DNA from: JAUPVL01 sp964512085
GTDB lineage: Bacteria > Patescibacteriota > Saccharimonadia > CAILAD01 > BJGX01
DNA length: 64,000 nucleotides
Direction of reading: 5' to 3'
NCBI GenBank assembly: GCA_964512085.1
Contig: CAZEIU010000001.1
Location: forward strand, 1 to 64,000
Shown piece after piece: positions 8,116 through 17,231 of this stretch; within the stretch, counting starts at the first letter, position 1; every line of letters starts with the position of its first letter. Made by a program: the position numbers and the translations under genes. The notes under the pieces were generated by a model. It did no database searches, was not told where the DNA came from, and saw nothing but the letters and a program-made list of their open reading frames with translations.

Positions 8116-9000
8116 TTACTTTGCCGAGAGACGTTCAATACGATTAACATTTAGTGATAGAGTTGCCTGTTTATAGCTTTCTGGGTTATTTATCTTAATC
8201 AAATTGAGCAACTTGGCTGCTTCAATATCTTCATAAACCACAGCCGCAGCCTCATCAGTTACGTCTTCTAGTAGTTTAAGCGATTCTAAGACGTCTTGAG
8301 TGGCATCATCAATTTGTCTAAGTCCAAAATAAGCTTGAGCTCGAATACCAAGTATTTGAGAGCGGCGGCGATCCATGCCTCCCTCTTCTGTCTCTACTTG
8401 ATAGAGTAAATCATATGCTTCATTTGCATACTTTAGCGCCAAATTGTAATTTTTTTTAACAATTTCTAATACTGCCAAATGTAAGAATGTTGTCATAATA
8501 TAAAAATTATGTGGCCTTACATCGCTTTCTATAGTATGAAGGCCTTTCTTAAGTTCTTTTTCGGCTAGATTATAATCTTTGAGATAAATATACATAAGCC
8601 CTATCTTTGCCTGAGTAATGCCAAGTTCGTTGAGGTTATTGTTCTTTACAAGCACTCGCTCACTCTTGTGTAGCCACTTAAGAGCAGCATTGTATTCTTT
8701 ATGATAAGCCAGCATTATACCAATATCTCGTTGCACCGAGCCAACTTTGTCTAGTCGGTTGAGCCTAGCAAACCTTTCTACTGCTTCCTCATAGCACTTC
8801 ATAGAGTGTGTCTTATCGTTGTTTACCTTATAAGAAACACCTGCCATATGTATACATTCAGCAGCCTGAACATCATTGTGGTTGCCGTCTGCTAGCTTTG
8901 CAGCTTTTTTATAAATCTTGGCAGCTTCTAAGCCATGTCCGCCGTTGCGTAATTCGGTCGCTTGTTTTACAAGCTTGTCAATTTCAGTTTGCATAATCAT
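8116..9000 (-). CDS. TPR-repeat protein
   Basis: 294 aa built almost entirely of tetratricopeptide-like helix pairs (GLEAAKIYKKAAKLADG, HSMKCYEEAVERFARLN, YNLAEKELKKGL, YNLALKYANEAYDLL). TPR arrays mediate protein-protein contacts; the partner is unknown. The ATG overlaps the TGA of yajQ by 4 nt (ATGA), suggesting translational coupling. No signal peptide, so it is likely cytoplasmic. Confidence 0.8.
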   Translation of the reverse strand: MIMQTEIDKLVKQATELRNGGHGLEAAKIYKKAAKLADGNHNDVQAAECIHMAGVSYKVNNDKTHSMKCYEEAVERFARLNRLDKVGSVQRDIGIMLAYHKEYNAALKWLHKSERVLVKNNNLNELGITQAKIGLMYIYLKDYNLAEKELKKGLHTIESDVRPHNFYIMTTFLHLAVLEIVKKNYNLALKYANEAYDLLYQVETEEGGMDRRRSQILGIRAQAYFGLRQIDDATQDVLESLKLLEDVTDEAAAVVYEDIEAAKLLNLIKINNPESYKQATLSLNVNRIERLSAK

Positions 9001-9494
9001 CTAAAATTATTAAAACTTATTGGAAACTCAAAATTTGCCTCGCGCAGTAACTGCATGGCGCTTTGCAACTCGTCTTTTTTGGGCGATGTCACTCTTACAG
9101 TCTCGCCTTGAATTTGAGTTTTTACTTTGGGCACTTTTTCGCGAAGTAAAGCCGTGATTTGCTTTGCCTTGGTTTGATCCATGCCTTTTAATAAAGGTAG
9201 AGACTTACTAGCAATCATATTATTTTGGTGCACCTCGCCCGATTTGTCTAAGAATTTTAAGCTTAAGCCAGCTTTTACAAACTTGCTTTCTATTACACTC
9301 ACCATAGCCTCAAGCTTAAGTTCACTATTGGCCTCAATATCTATTTTGCTAGCGTCTTTATCGAACACCAATTTGGCGCCAGTACCAGCAAAGTCATAGC
9401 GAGTAGCAATTTCGCGCTGGGCTTGCTCGCAAGCGTTTATCATACTACTAAGATCATATTCACTTACTACATCAAAACTTGAATCTTTTGCCAT
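8997..9494 (-). CDS. yajQ: YajQ/DUF520 family nucleotide-binding protein
   Basis: 165 aa, full length. Family motifs: FDVVSEYDL at the N-terminus, NACEQAQREIATRYDF, and SPKKDELQSAMQLLRE near the C-terminus. Members bind nucleotides, and cyclic-di-GMP in some bacteria; the ligand here is unknown. It is followed by the TPR gene with a 4-nt overlap. Confidence 0.93.
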   Translation of the reverse strand: MAKDSSFDVVSEYDLSSMINACEQAQREIATRYDFAGTGAKLVFDKDASKIDIEANSELKLEAMVSVIESKFVKAGLSLKFLDKSGEVHQNNMIASKSLPLLKGMDQTKAKQITALLREKVPKVKTQIQGETVRVTSPKKDELQSAMQLLREANFEFPISFNNFR

Positions 9495-9496
9495 AA

Positions 9497-10582
9497 TTAT
9501 ACCCCTATAGTTTCTTTATCTTCGTCGTCAGCAACATCGTGTGGATTCTCGTCATATTTATTTAGCGCAATATTGCAAAGAAAACTTATTAATACTGGTT
9601 TAGAAATAATAGTTTTTCTTTGTATTCCATTATTAGGGTCAACTACTGCATAGAACCCATCCCTAGCTATTTGCCCCAAAACCGAAGGCTCTCTACTCTT
9701 ATAATAAGCACTTAATGCGCTATATTCTTGGGAGAAATTAGGACTATTACCCACCCCGTCTGTATTGGTAGGATCTACAGAAAAATCTTTTTCTGGACGC
9801 TTAAGTGTAGAGGCAAATTTCTTAACATTTTCTGTAGTCGAGATTCCACCCATCCAGTTAGAATAATAAGCTATTATAGCCATCGCATATTCTTTTGGGC
9901 TCATACCTAGAAGTTTTTCTGCACTCAAGCAAAGTTTTTTTCCATTCATATCGAATTTGAACAGACCAAACTGTTCAGCAAATTTTTTCTCGTTTTCAGT
10001 AGTGGCATTCCACATTATTTTGTCTAACACTTGTCTCTCCTGTGCGTCATATGCAAAAAGGCTGTTTGTAGATTGGTCAGATTTATAATTGGGAGCTGTG
10101 CCTGCGAAATTCCATCTCATTAATTTAGTATGTCGGACTTTATCCTTCTTACCATAAGTAAATATTTTATCTAATCTCTCATTCCACTCAATATCCTGTT
10201 CAACTTCTTCTGAAGGTAAGTCTAATTTATCAACCAAACGCATGGCCTCATCTATCTCACCTATTCTTATATAAGTAATAGCTAGTTTTATAACCTCTCT
10301 ATAGCTATGAGCAATTTCTTTTTCTGGTATAAGCTCTTGAGCTAAGCGTAAGTAAAGGTGCGCCTCTGAGGTATCGGTAAGCTCCGCCATTGCCTCTTCG
10401 GCTAGCTTTTGATGTTCTGCTGCATCTATCTGCGCCCCTAGCGAGTCTTCTTGAATTTGTTTTTTTTGAGAGTCTATTATCGCATCAAGGTCACTTTTTA
10501 ATCGTGCATCACTCATGCTTAAAGGAACTTCTTTGCTTCTTCTTTCGCCACCGCCGTGGTCTTCTTCATAATAAATATTCAT
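9497..10582 (-). CDS. Hypothetical helical protein (361 aa)
   Basis: Soluble, charged, mostly helical. Residues 40-130 look TPR-like (AHLYLRLAQELIPEKEIAHS, AITYIRIGEIDEAMRLVDKL) and the C-terminus is acidic. No enzymatic motif. It lies 2 nt upstream of yajQ on the same strand, so it may be the first gene of a 10.6-7.4 kb unit. A TAATAT box about 7 nt before the ATG suggests a leaderless start. Family not recognised. Confidence 0.65.
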   Translation of the reverse strand: MNIYYEEDHGGGERRSKEVPLSMSDARLKSDLDAIIDSQKKQIQEDSLGAQIDAAEHQKLAEEAMAELTDTSEAHLYLRLAQELIPEKEIAHSYREVIKLAITYIRIGEIDEAMRLVDKLDLPSEEVEQDIEWNERLDKIFTYGKKDKVRHTKLMRWNFAGTAPNYKSDQSTNSLFAYDAQERQVLDKIMWNATTENEKKFAEQFGLFKFDMNGKKLCLSAEKLLGMSPKEYAMAIIAYYSNWMGGISTTENVKKFASTLKRPEKDFSVDPTNTDGVGNSPNFSQEYSALSAYYKSREPSVLGQIARDGFYAVVDPNNGIQRKTIISKPVLISFLCNIALNKYDENPHDVADDEDKETIGV

Positions 10583-10609
10583 AAGTTTATATTACTATAT
10601 TTAAGTTTA

Positions 10610-11635
10610 TTATTTAAACTGAGTATCTTTGCTAAACTCAAGATCGTTTTTGGCTTCGCCGTTTCGGCCAAGTATACCAAGGTCTTTTTTTGCCACAGTA
10701 GAGTTGGTAATAATTACTTGAGTATTGCCTGCATTGCCAGTAGTAAGTTTAATAGAGTTTTTGGCTTTAAACAATTGAGTTGTGCCTGGCAACATTATAC
10801 CTCTAAATGCATCTTGACCATCCACGGCGACTACTATCCAAGTAGCTTGATTCTCTATCTTAACTAACATCTCTACTCCTGCGACAGGCGTCGCCGATAC
10901 ATCAGCTACTGCTACCGGCTTATTACCTATTTCGGCGTTGACCGTCTTAGTAACCGAGGTTGATTTGCCTAGGCGATTTTTGGCCGTTACCGTTATTTGA
11001 TTACTACCATTAATAAGCGCGACTCTTTCAGAAAAACTGCCATCAGAGTTGGTAAGTATTGGCGAGTTGTCTATAAATACATCAGCATCTGAGTTGGTTT
11101 GCCCAGAAATAATAATATAGTCGGTAGTAACTTTATCTTGATTGGTGTTTAAGCTTATTTTGGGTGGTGCTGCAAGTACAGCCACCTGCCAAACAAGATA
11201 ACTTAGTAGCGCTACAAACAAAACTACTGTGAGGGTCACTATGAGTGATTTTGAACTAATAGCAAAACCTTTGCTCTCAATTGGCTTGAGAGAAATTTGT
11301 TTTTCTACATCAGTAGTTCTACCTGGGTGCTGAGTACTTTGATAAGCAAGGCGCTCTTTTTTGTACATATTAATAATCGGTGCCGTATCAAAGCCTAAAT
11401 AATCAGCGTAGCTTTTGATATAACCGAGTGAATAAACATTGTCGGGTAAATGCTCGTAGTCGCCAGCCTCTATAAGCTCTAGATAGCGTTTTCGTACCTG
11501 AATAGACTTCTCTACTTCTTTGAGTGAATAGCCCAAGTCTTCGCGCCGCTTGGTCAGTAGCGCTGCTACTGTGAGGTCGGTTCTATCGGGAGAGTGTAAT
11601 ATTGATTGTTCTTTGTTATTAGACTTAGGGCTCAC
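10610..11635 (-). CDS. RodZ-like protein: HTH, membrane helix, Ig-like periplasmic/exterior domain
   Basis: 341 aa. An N-terminal HTH of the RodZ type (residues 22-90; LTKRREDLGYSLKEVEKSIQ, YSLGYIKSYADYLGF) is followed by one membrane helix (about 128-152) and then two beta domains; the first resembles a bacterial Ig-like repeat (TNSDADVFIDNSPILTNSDG). Family knowledge: RodZ links the cytoskeleton to wall synthesis. The GTG start overlaps the TGA of ftsK (GTGA), so the pair is probably translated together. Confidence 0.8.
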   Translation of the reverse strand: MSPKSNNKEQSILHSPDRTDLTVAALLTKRREDLGYSLKEVEKSIQVRKRYLELIEAGDYEHLPDNVYSLGYIKSYADYLGFDTAPIINMYKKERLAYQSTQHPGRTTDVEKQISLKPIESKGFAISSKSLIVTLTVVLFVALLSYLVWQVAVLAAPPKISLNTNQDKVTTDYIIISGQTNSDADVFIDNSPILTNSDGSFSERVALINGSNQITVTAKNRLGKSTSVTKTVNAEIGNKPVAVADVSATPVAGVEMLVKIENQATWIVVAVDGQDAFRGIMLPGTTQLFKAKNSIKLTTGNAGNTQVIITNSTVAKKDLGILGRNGEAKNDLEFSKDTQFK

Positions 11636-13788
11636 TGCTCACTATCTCCGGCGGCGGCAGTCAGCTCAGTAACACTACTTATTAATATCTCGCGCGGTTT
11701 ACTGCCATTGGCTGGCCCTACTACACCTTTTTGTTCTAAGATATCAATTAATTTGGCAGCTCGTGCATAACCAACGCCAAGACGTCTTTGTAACAAGCTA
11801 CTCGAGCCTTTGTGCGCAGCTATTACTACTTCGGCAGCCTGCTCCCACAAATCATCATCCATGGCATCATAGTTACCTGCACCGGCAGCTCCACCCTTGA
11901 GGTTTACAGCCTGAGTAAGAACTTCTTCGTTGTACTCTGGCTTGCGTTGATCTCTTAAGAATTGCGTAACGGCACTTACTTCGTCGTTACTAACCAACAC
12001 GCCCTGTACACGCTTAGGCTTAATAAATTCTGCGCTGCTAAATAACATATCGCCTTTACCCAATAGCTTCTCGGCCCCACCGATATCGATTATTGTTCTA
12101 GAGTCTACTTGGCTAGCCGTAGTCAGGGCTATTCGGGTAGGTACGTTAGCTTTAATCGTACCAGTAATTACATTTACACTTGGTCTTTGAGTGGCCAAAA
12201 CTAAGTGTATACCTACAGCCCGAGCCATTTGCGATATTCTCTGAATAAGAGCTTCTACATCTTTGCCGGCCTGCATCATAAGATCGAATAACTCATCGAT
12301 AACAATTACAATATAAGGCATTCTATCGACGTCTTTTTGACTATTGTACTCACCAATATCACGCTTGCCATATTCGGCCAAGAGCTTGAGTCGTCGCTCC
12401 ATCTCGGCTACTGCCCACTTAAGTGCCGACACAGTTTTGTCAGATTCTGTAACTACCGGAGTAAGTAAGTGTGGTATGTCTTGGTACAAGGTCATTTCTA
12501 CATGCTTAGGATCGACCAAAATAAGCTTGAGTTCGCTCGGGCTATTGCGATACAGCAAGCTAAGAAGCATGGCATTTATTGTTACCGACTTACCAGTACC
12601 AGTAGCTCCGGCTACCAATAAGTGAGGTGCTTTGGCCAGATCGTAAGTAACAATGTCACCGGCTACATCACGACCAAGTGCAAAACTAAGCTTAGACTTA
12701 AGGCCTTCGTATTCTTTAGAAAGAAATATATCTTTTACTCTCACTACAGCACCTTTTTTGTTTGGCACCTCAATACCCACCAAACTCTTACCAGGTATTG
12801 GCGCCTCTACACGAACTTGAGTGGCTTCTAGAGCAAGGGCCAAGTTGCGGTCTAGAGCAGCGATTTTGCTTAGGTTAACACCGGTTGGTGGCTTAAGGGT
12901 GTATTGGGCAACAGTTGGGCCCACATCTACCCCATCCATCTTTACTTCATAACCAAAGTCGGCAAAAGTATCCGAAATAATTTTGGCATTAGCCTTGGCA
13001 TCACCCGGGTCTGGCTGGGTTGAGGTAGATTGCAGTAAATCTACCGATGGATACTTCCAATCTTTATCGATTGAATAAACAATTGGTTCAGCTGGCTTGT
13101 CTTTGGCCTCATTCTTGCCCTCATCGCCTATAGTACCTTTTATTGGCAACTTGGTATTGATTTGAAACTTACTATCTTTGTCGTCAACTTCATCTCTTTC
13201 TTTGCCGCCAAATAGTTTTCTAAATAAGTCTTTTATACCTGCGTTGGCGGCTATCACTATACTTATTATTAATAACATTACTAGAATAAATATTGCTACA
13301 GGCTTATTTAGTATTGGTGCCATCGCCGAATAAACTCCGTAGCCAACTATTCCGCCGTAATTACCAATTTGCGAAATCTCTACATTTTCGGGCATAGTAA
13401 TGGCTGCAATTAGAGCGCTCAAGAACACAAAAAATGCAATTGAGCCAATAAGGTTATTAAATTTGTACCCTCTTTTTACTTCAACTTCTTCTTTGTCTTT
13501 AGATTTATTCTTAGTTGTGTCTTCTACCTCGTCGGTCGTTCTAAAAAGTAAGTAGGCAGTAATAAGCAGAGCTACCGGCAATAAGTATACGGCAAGCCCA
13601 ATAATAAATTGAGCAGCAGTTAAAACCCACTGGCCAAGCACACCGGCAAAGTTAAGAATAGCCAGTACAATAAATACAGTTAGCATAACCAGTACAATTG
13701 CTACAATCTCACGTACTGCATTACTACTAAGCTGTAGTTTTTTTTCATCTGTTTTCTTGTTTTTAGAACGCGAACGCTTTTTCGCCAT
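11632..13788 (-). CDS. ftsK: DNA translocase FtsK/SpoIIIE
   Basis: 718 aa. Basic N-terminus, four membrane helices (roughly 25-190), an acidic linker, then the motor: Walker A GATGTGKS at about residue 395, Walker B VIVIDELFDLM, ATQRPSVNVITGTIKANVP, and a C-terminal winged-helix gamma domain (SLLQRRLGVGYARAAKLID). It pumps chromosomal DNA through the division septum. TATAAT (13796-13801) ends 8 nt before the ATG: leaderless. Confidence 0.96.
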   Translation of the reverse strand: MAKKRSRSKNKKTDEKKLQLSSNAVREIVAIVLVMLTVFIVLAILNFAGVLGQWVLTAAQFIIGLAVYLLPVALLITAYLLFRTTDEVEDTTKNKSKDKEEVEVKRGYKFNNLIGSIAFFVFLSALIAAITMPENVEISQIGNYGGIVGYGVYSAMAPILNKPVAIFILVMLLIISIVIAANAGIKDLFRKLFGGKERDEVDDKDSKFQINTKLPIKGTIGDEGKNEAKDKPAEPIVYSIDKDWKYPSVDLLQSTSTQPDPGDAKANAKIISDTFADFGYEVKMDGVDVGPTVAQYTLKPPTGVNLSKIAALDRNLALALEATQVRVEAPIPGKSLVGIEVPNKKGAVVRVKDIFLSKEYEGLKSKLSFALGRDVAGDIVTYDLAKAPHLLVAGATGTGKSVTINAMLLSLLYRNSPSELKLILVDPKHVEMTLYQDIPHLLTPVVTESDKTVSALKWAVAEMERRLKLLAEYGKRDIGEYNSQKDVDRMPYIVIVIDELFDLMMQAGKDVEALIQRISQMARAVGIHLVLATQRPSVNVITGTIKANVPTRIALTTASQVDSRTIIDIGGAEKLLGKGDMLFSSAEFIKPKRVQGVLVSNDEVSAVTQFLRDQRKPEYNEEVLTQAVNLKGGAAGAGNYDAMDDDLWEQAAEVVIAAHKGSSSLLQRRLGVGYARAAKLIDILEQKGVVGPANGSKPREILISSVTELTAAAGDSEQ

Positions 13789-13931
13789 AAACTGTATTAT
13801 ACCCTCGAATGCTTAGTTGTGACTACTACAAAATAAGTAATTTTGCTTGGTTGATTTATTAGTATTATAGCATAGTCAAATCATAAAAACAAGACTTGTC
13901 AAATATAAGCAGTTTGATATGATTATAATTA

Positions 13932-15677
13932 ATGAAAAATATTTTTAAAATGTTTCGCTTTATACCTGGCGAAAAACTGCGTATTTTTAGCATAATTATT
14001 TTTAGTATTATCGGCGGATTAGTAAACACCGTAATACCTATACTGTTTAAAAACCTTATTAATCAAATTTCGCAAGCTACTTTACGAAATAATTTTGAGG
14101 TCGTTTACAAAATACTATTACTTATAATTGCAATATTCTTAGCTGAACAAGTCCTTTTATTATTCAAAGAAAAGGTATCAGATACCTTTAGAATGCATGT
14201 AATGACAAAGTTAAGACTGGCTGTGTATCCTAAGATATTATCATTAGATATAGCTTACACCGAGAAACATCAGCCTGGATCAATCTTGCAAAAAATAAAT
14301 CAAGGAATTGGCGATTTTGTAAATTGGATATTTAATTTGAGCGAATGGATAGGAACACTTATTACATCGACTATTTTTATCTTAATTGTTTTATGGTACC
14401 AAAACATATGGCTTGGGCTTATATACACCTTCACTGTCGTAGTTATGATATACATTACCAAGAAAAAAACTATTAGCCAAAAGCCATATATGAAACGTGC
14501 CAACATATTGCAAGAAAAATTCTCGGGCAAGCTTAATCAAACACTTTCTCACCTCGAAACCATCAAAACCATGTCGGCTGAAAAAATAACTTCAGTACAA
14601 TTTAAAAAAACCAACGAGCAATTAAAAAATGAAAGGCTAAAACAATTTGCTGTGCAGCGTCGCTATAATTTTTTGAGAGATTTTATTGGCGCAATAGGTG
14701 TAGGATTAGGGCTGCTAGCGACGACATATCTTATTACCAAAAAATCATTTAGCGCTGGCGATATATTCTTGGTAGCTCTCTACTCTAGGACCCTAATGAA
14801 CTCTATTCAGCCATTAGGTTTCTTAGTACAACAAACATCTGAGGTTAATTTTACCTCATCAAGACTTATTGATTTTCTTGAGACAGCACCGATAGTTTCA
14901 GATCGTGTTGAATCCGAAAAACTAGAGAAGTTGGAGTCGTTAGTATTTAAAAACGTTACTTACGATTATCCCGATGGCAAAAAAGGTGCAGTTAGATCGG
15001 TGAGTTTTGAAATTGATTCTAGTAAGACTGTTGCTCTAGTTGGACCTTCGGGCGTTGGCAAATCTACACTTACAAAACTTATCTTAAGATTTTATACTCC
15101 AACCAAAGGACACATTGAACTCAACGGAAATGAAATTGCAAATTATCAACAGAATAGCATAAGAGAACGAATTGGTGTTGTTATGCAAGACGTAGCTTTA
15201 TTTAATTCTACAATTTTAGAAAATCTACAAATAGCCAATGCCAAAGCCTCTAAAGAACAAATTATTAATGCAGCCAAACAAGCTAATGCCGATGAGTTTA
15301 TTCGCGAGCTTCCCAAGGGCTACAAGACTTTAGTTGGTGAACGTGGCGTAAAGCTTAGCGGTGGCCAAAAACAACGTATCGCTATAGCTAGGGCCATACT
15401 TAAAGATCCAGATCTTATTATTCTCGATGAAGCTACAAGTGCTTTAGATAGCGAAAGTGAAAGATTAGTACAAGATGGCTTACAAAAACTTATGAAAAAC
15501 CGTAGCGCACTAGTTATTGCGCACCGCTTAAGCACCGTAATGCACGCCGATGAAATATTAGTGCTCCAAAAAGGTACCATTGTAGAACGCGGAACTCACC
15601 AAGAACTTATTAAGTATGGTGGGCTTTATAAAAAGTTATTTGAGATGCAATCGGCAAGTGGAAAGGTTAGATTATAA
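13932..15677 (+). CDS. ABC transporter, fused permease and ATPase (exporter type)
   Basis: 581 aa half-transporter. Six membrane helices lie in residues 1-310, then the ATPase: Walker A GPSGVGKST near residue 373, Q-loop QDVALF, signature LSGGQKQR near 475, Walker B DLIILDEATSALD, and switch His in AHRLST. Such proteins export lipids, peptides or drugs as dimers; the substrate cannot be told. Divergent from ftsK, with overlapping AT-rich promoters (TATAAT at 13924, TATGAT at 13918). Confidence 0.9.
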   Translation: MKNIFKMFRFIPGEKLRIFSIIIFSIIGGLVNTVIPILFKNLINQISQATLRNNFEVVYKILLLIIAIFLAEQVLLLFKEKVSDTFRMHVMTKLRLAVYPKILSLDIAYTEKHQPGSILQKINQGIGDFVNWIFNLSEWIGTLITSTIFILIVLWYQNIWLGLIYTFTVVVMIYITKKKTISQKPYMKRANILQEKFSGKLNQTLSHLETIKTMSAEKITSVQFKKTNEQLKNERLKQFAVQRRYNFLRDFIGAIGVGLGLLATTYLITKKSFSAGDIFLVALYSRTLMNSIQPLGFLVQQTSEVNFTSSRLIDFLETAPIVSDRVESEKLEKLESLVFKNVTYDYPDGKKGAVRSVSFEIDSSKTVALVGPSGVGKSTLTKLILRFYTPTKGHIELNGNEIANYQQNSIRERIGVVMQDVALFNSTILENLQIANAKASKEQIINAAKQANADEFIRELPKGYKTLVGERGVKLSGGQKQRIAIARAILKDPDLIILDEATSALDSESERLVQDGLQKLMKNRSALVIAHRLSTVMHADEILVLQKGTIVERGTHQELIKYGGLYKKLFEMQSASGKVRL

Positions 15678-15703
15678 AAACAGACTTATAAAAAATAAGT
15701 CTG
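15676..15703 (-). terminator. Rho-independent terminator of the 15718-16032 gene
   Basis: Nine-bp stem CAGACTTAT/ATAAGTCTG with a 5-nt loop. On the minus strand it is followed by TTTTT. It lies between convergent genes and may work in both directions. Confidence 0.7.
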
Positions 15704-15717
15704 CAAATTAATATTAA

Positions 15718-16032
15718 TTAGATAGTCTGTTGCTCGAGTTCGCCGGGGTTAGATATTGAGGTAGAGCTAGGCAATGCAACGGTAATTATTGTTAGCTTAG
15801 TTGCCTCTCGTCTATCTCTTTCACAAGCAAGTGCGTCTCTAAATAGATCATCGCTTAATCTACCTTCTAGATTTAGCTCTGCATACTCATGGTCTGGATG
15901 ACCACCTTCTTCGTTTACTACATGGTCGTATAGACTAGCAAATTCTTCGTCTGACATAGCATGCAAATGACAATTTAGTTCATATAGAGCTGCGTATTGT
16001 TCATCGCTATATCTACCGTTTATAAGTGGCAT
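15718..16032 (-). CDS. Hypothetical acidic protein (104 aa)
   Basis: The start is set at MPLINGRYSDEQYAAL because GGGGGAGA precedes it; an upstream in-frame ATG would add 18 poorly supported residues. Acidic, helical, cytoplasmic; His/Glu-rich in the middle (DHVVNEEGGHPDHEYAEL). No recognised family. Its own terminator follows, and it lies apart from the 17.2 kb gene, like the other single-gene accessory units here. Confidence 0.6.
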   Translation of the reverse strand: MPLINGRYSDEQYAALYELNCHLHAMSDEEFASLYDHVVNEEGGHPDHEYAELNLEGRLSDDLFRDALACERDRREATKLTIITVALPSSTSISNPGELEQQTI

Positions 16033-16145
16033 TCTCCCCCGCTTTTGGCTCGAAAAGGACTTGTGCGAAGCGCTTTGCTTCTGCACACCGATACCAAGTA
16101 TGCTCTTTTTGTTTCAGAATATCAATAGGCAATATTAAGAATAGA

Positions 16146-17231
16146 TCAAATTTTGATATCTAAAGGATATTTTGGGTCATAAACTCTTACCCTCTCAAAG
16201 TCGATAGGTATAAGACGAATAATTTTTACTGGTTCGCCGTTAGCATCGTATTCAAACTCTATCATAAAGTCTTTGAGACGCCATGGTTTGTCTAAACCTA
16301 CATTTCTTCGTACCTTATCAGCAATTCGCTGCATGTGTTCTTCGGCATCTTGTTTTAAGGATTGTATTTTTGCCTCACTCAGACCTTGTTCTGATAATCT
16401 TTCAAATATTAATCTACCGCTCACACCGGGTAGTTTTTCCATTACTATAAACCCAGGCAACCCAGAATTGGGAGTAAATATTCGCGCCAATGGTTTAGCT
16501 GATTGTATCCCCATACTACTTAGCAGTTTTAGGGCGGCATACTCATCTAGTGGGCCGTTAGATTTACTGGGCACAATTGCTTTTACAATTACCTCTTTAT
16601 TGCCCTCACTAGTTGGCAAAACCATTTCATACACTGCTTCTTGAGGATAGGGGTCGGTAGGGTCAGCAATCTTAATCGCCGTTGCTTTTTTTTGTAAAGT
16701 CTGGCCGATGTTCTCGGATATAAAAACTTCTTCTATGTAATCAAGACTTTTTGCATCAAGCCCAGGGTCGTGACGAATATGCAATGTTTCGCCGTTCTTA
16801 GTAACTGCTTCTTCGTCTTCTATACCCAATATATGCTCTTGGTATTGCAGTCTTTGTATCTCGCGCACAAAATAATGCCTATATAGTGCTTGTCTAATTA
16901 GTTGAAACTGAATTCGTTCTTTGGCAGAAGTACCAATGCTATATGGCTCGAGGGTAGGTTCGGCTTGGCCAGGCAGTTGTCTATAATACAAGCCAGCTGC
17001 AGTTTCGGTTGGTTTTACGTTGTACTCTATAGCATTGACTATTTCGTGTCTCTCGTCGTCATTACCTTCTAGGCCCGAAACTGTTCTATCACGCCGATTA
17101 GATGATAGTAACCTTATTTTACTATCCATTTCGGCAGTAGATATACCTAAGATGCTCATAATATCTTGCGGAATTTGCGAAATCAATATAAGGCTTGCTG
17201 CACAAAGCCCAATTAGAGTAGTAATGTTCAT
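16146..17231 (-). CDS. Membrane-anchored kinase-like (APH-fold) protein, possibly inactive
   Basis: 361 aa. N-terminal hydrophobic helix (residues 3-20), then a region like the small-molecule kinase fold: a candidate beta3 lysine in KEVIVKAIVPS, an alphaC-like EYAALKLLSSMG, a hinge-like FIVMEKLPGVSGRLIFERL, and a candidate DFG-like IPIDFERV near the C-terminus. The expected HGD catalytic loop is not clear. The ATG overlaps the TAA of the RNase J gene (TAATG). Function unknown; fold assignment is an inference. Confidence 0.55.
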   Translation of the reverse strand: MNITTLIGLCAASLILISQIPQDIMSILGISTAEMDSKIRLLSSNRRDRTVSGLEGNDDERHEIVNAIEYNVKPTETAAGLYYRQLPGQAEPTLEPYSIGTSAKERIQFQLIRQALYRHYFVREIQRLQYQEHILGIEDEEAVTKNGETLHIRHDPGLDAKSLDYIEEVFISENIGQTLQKKATAIKIADPTDPYPQEAVYEMVLPTSEGNKEVIVKAIVPSKSNGPLDEYAALKLLSSMGIQSAKPLARIFTPNSGLPGFIVMEKLPGVSGRLIFERLSEQGLSEAKIQSLKQDAEEHMQRIADKVRRNVGLDKPWRLKDFMIEFEYDANGEPVKIIRLIPIDFERVRVYDPKYPLDIKI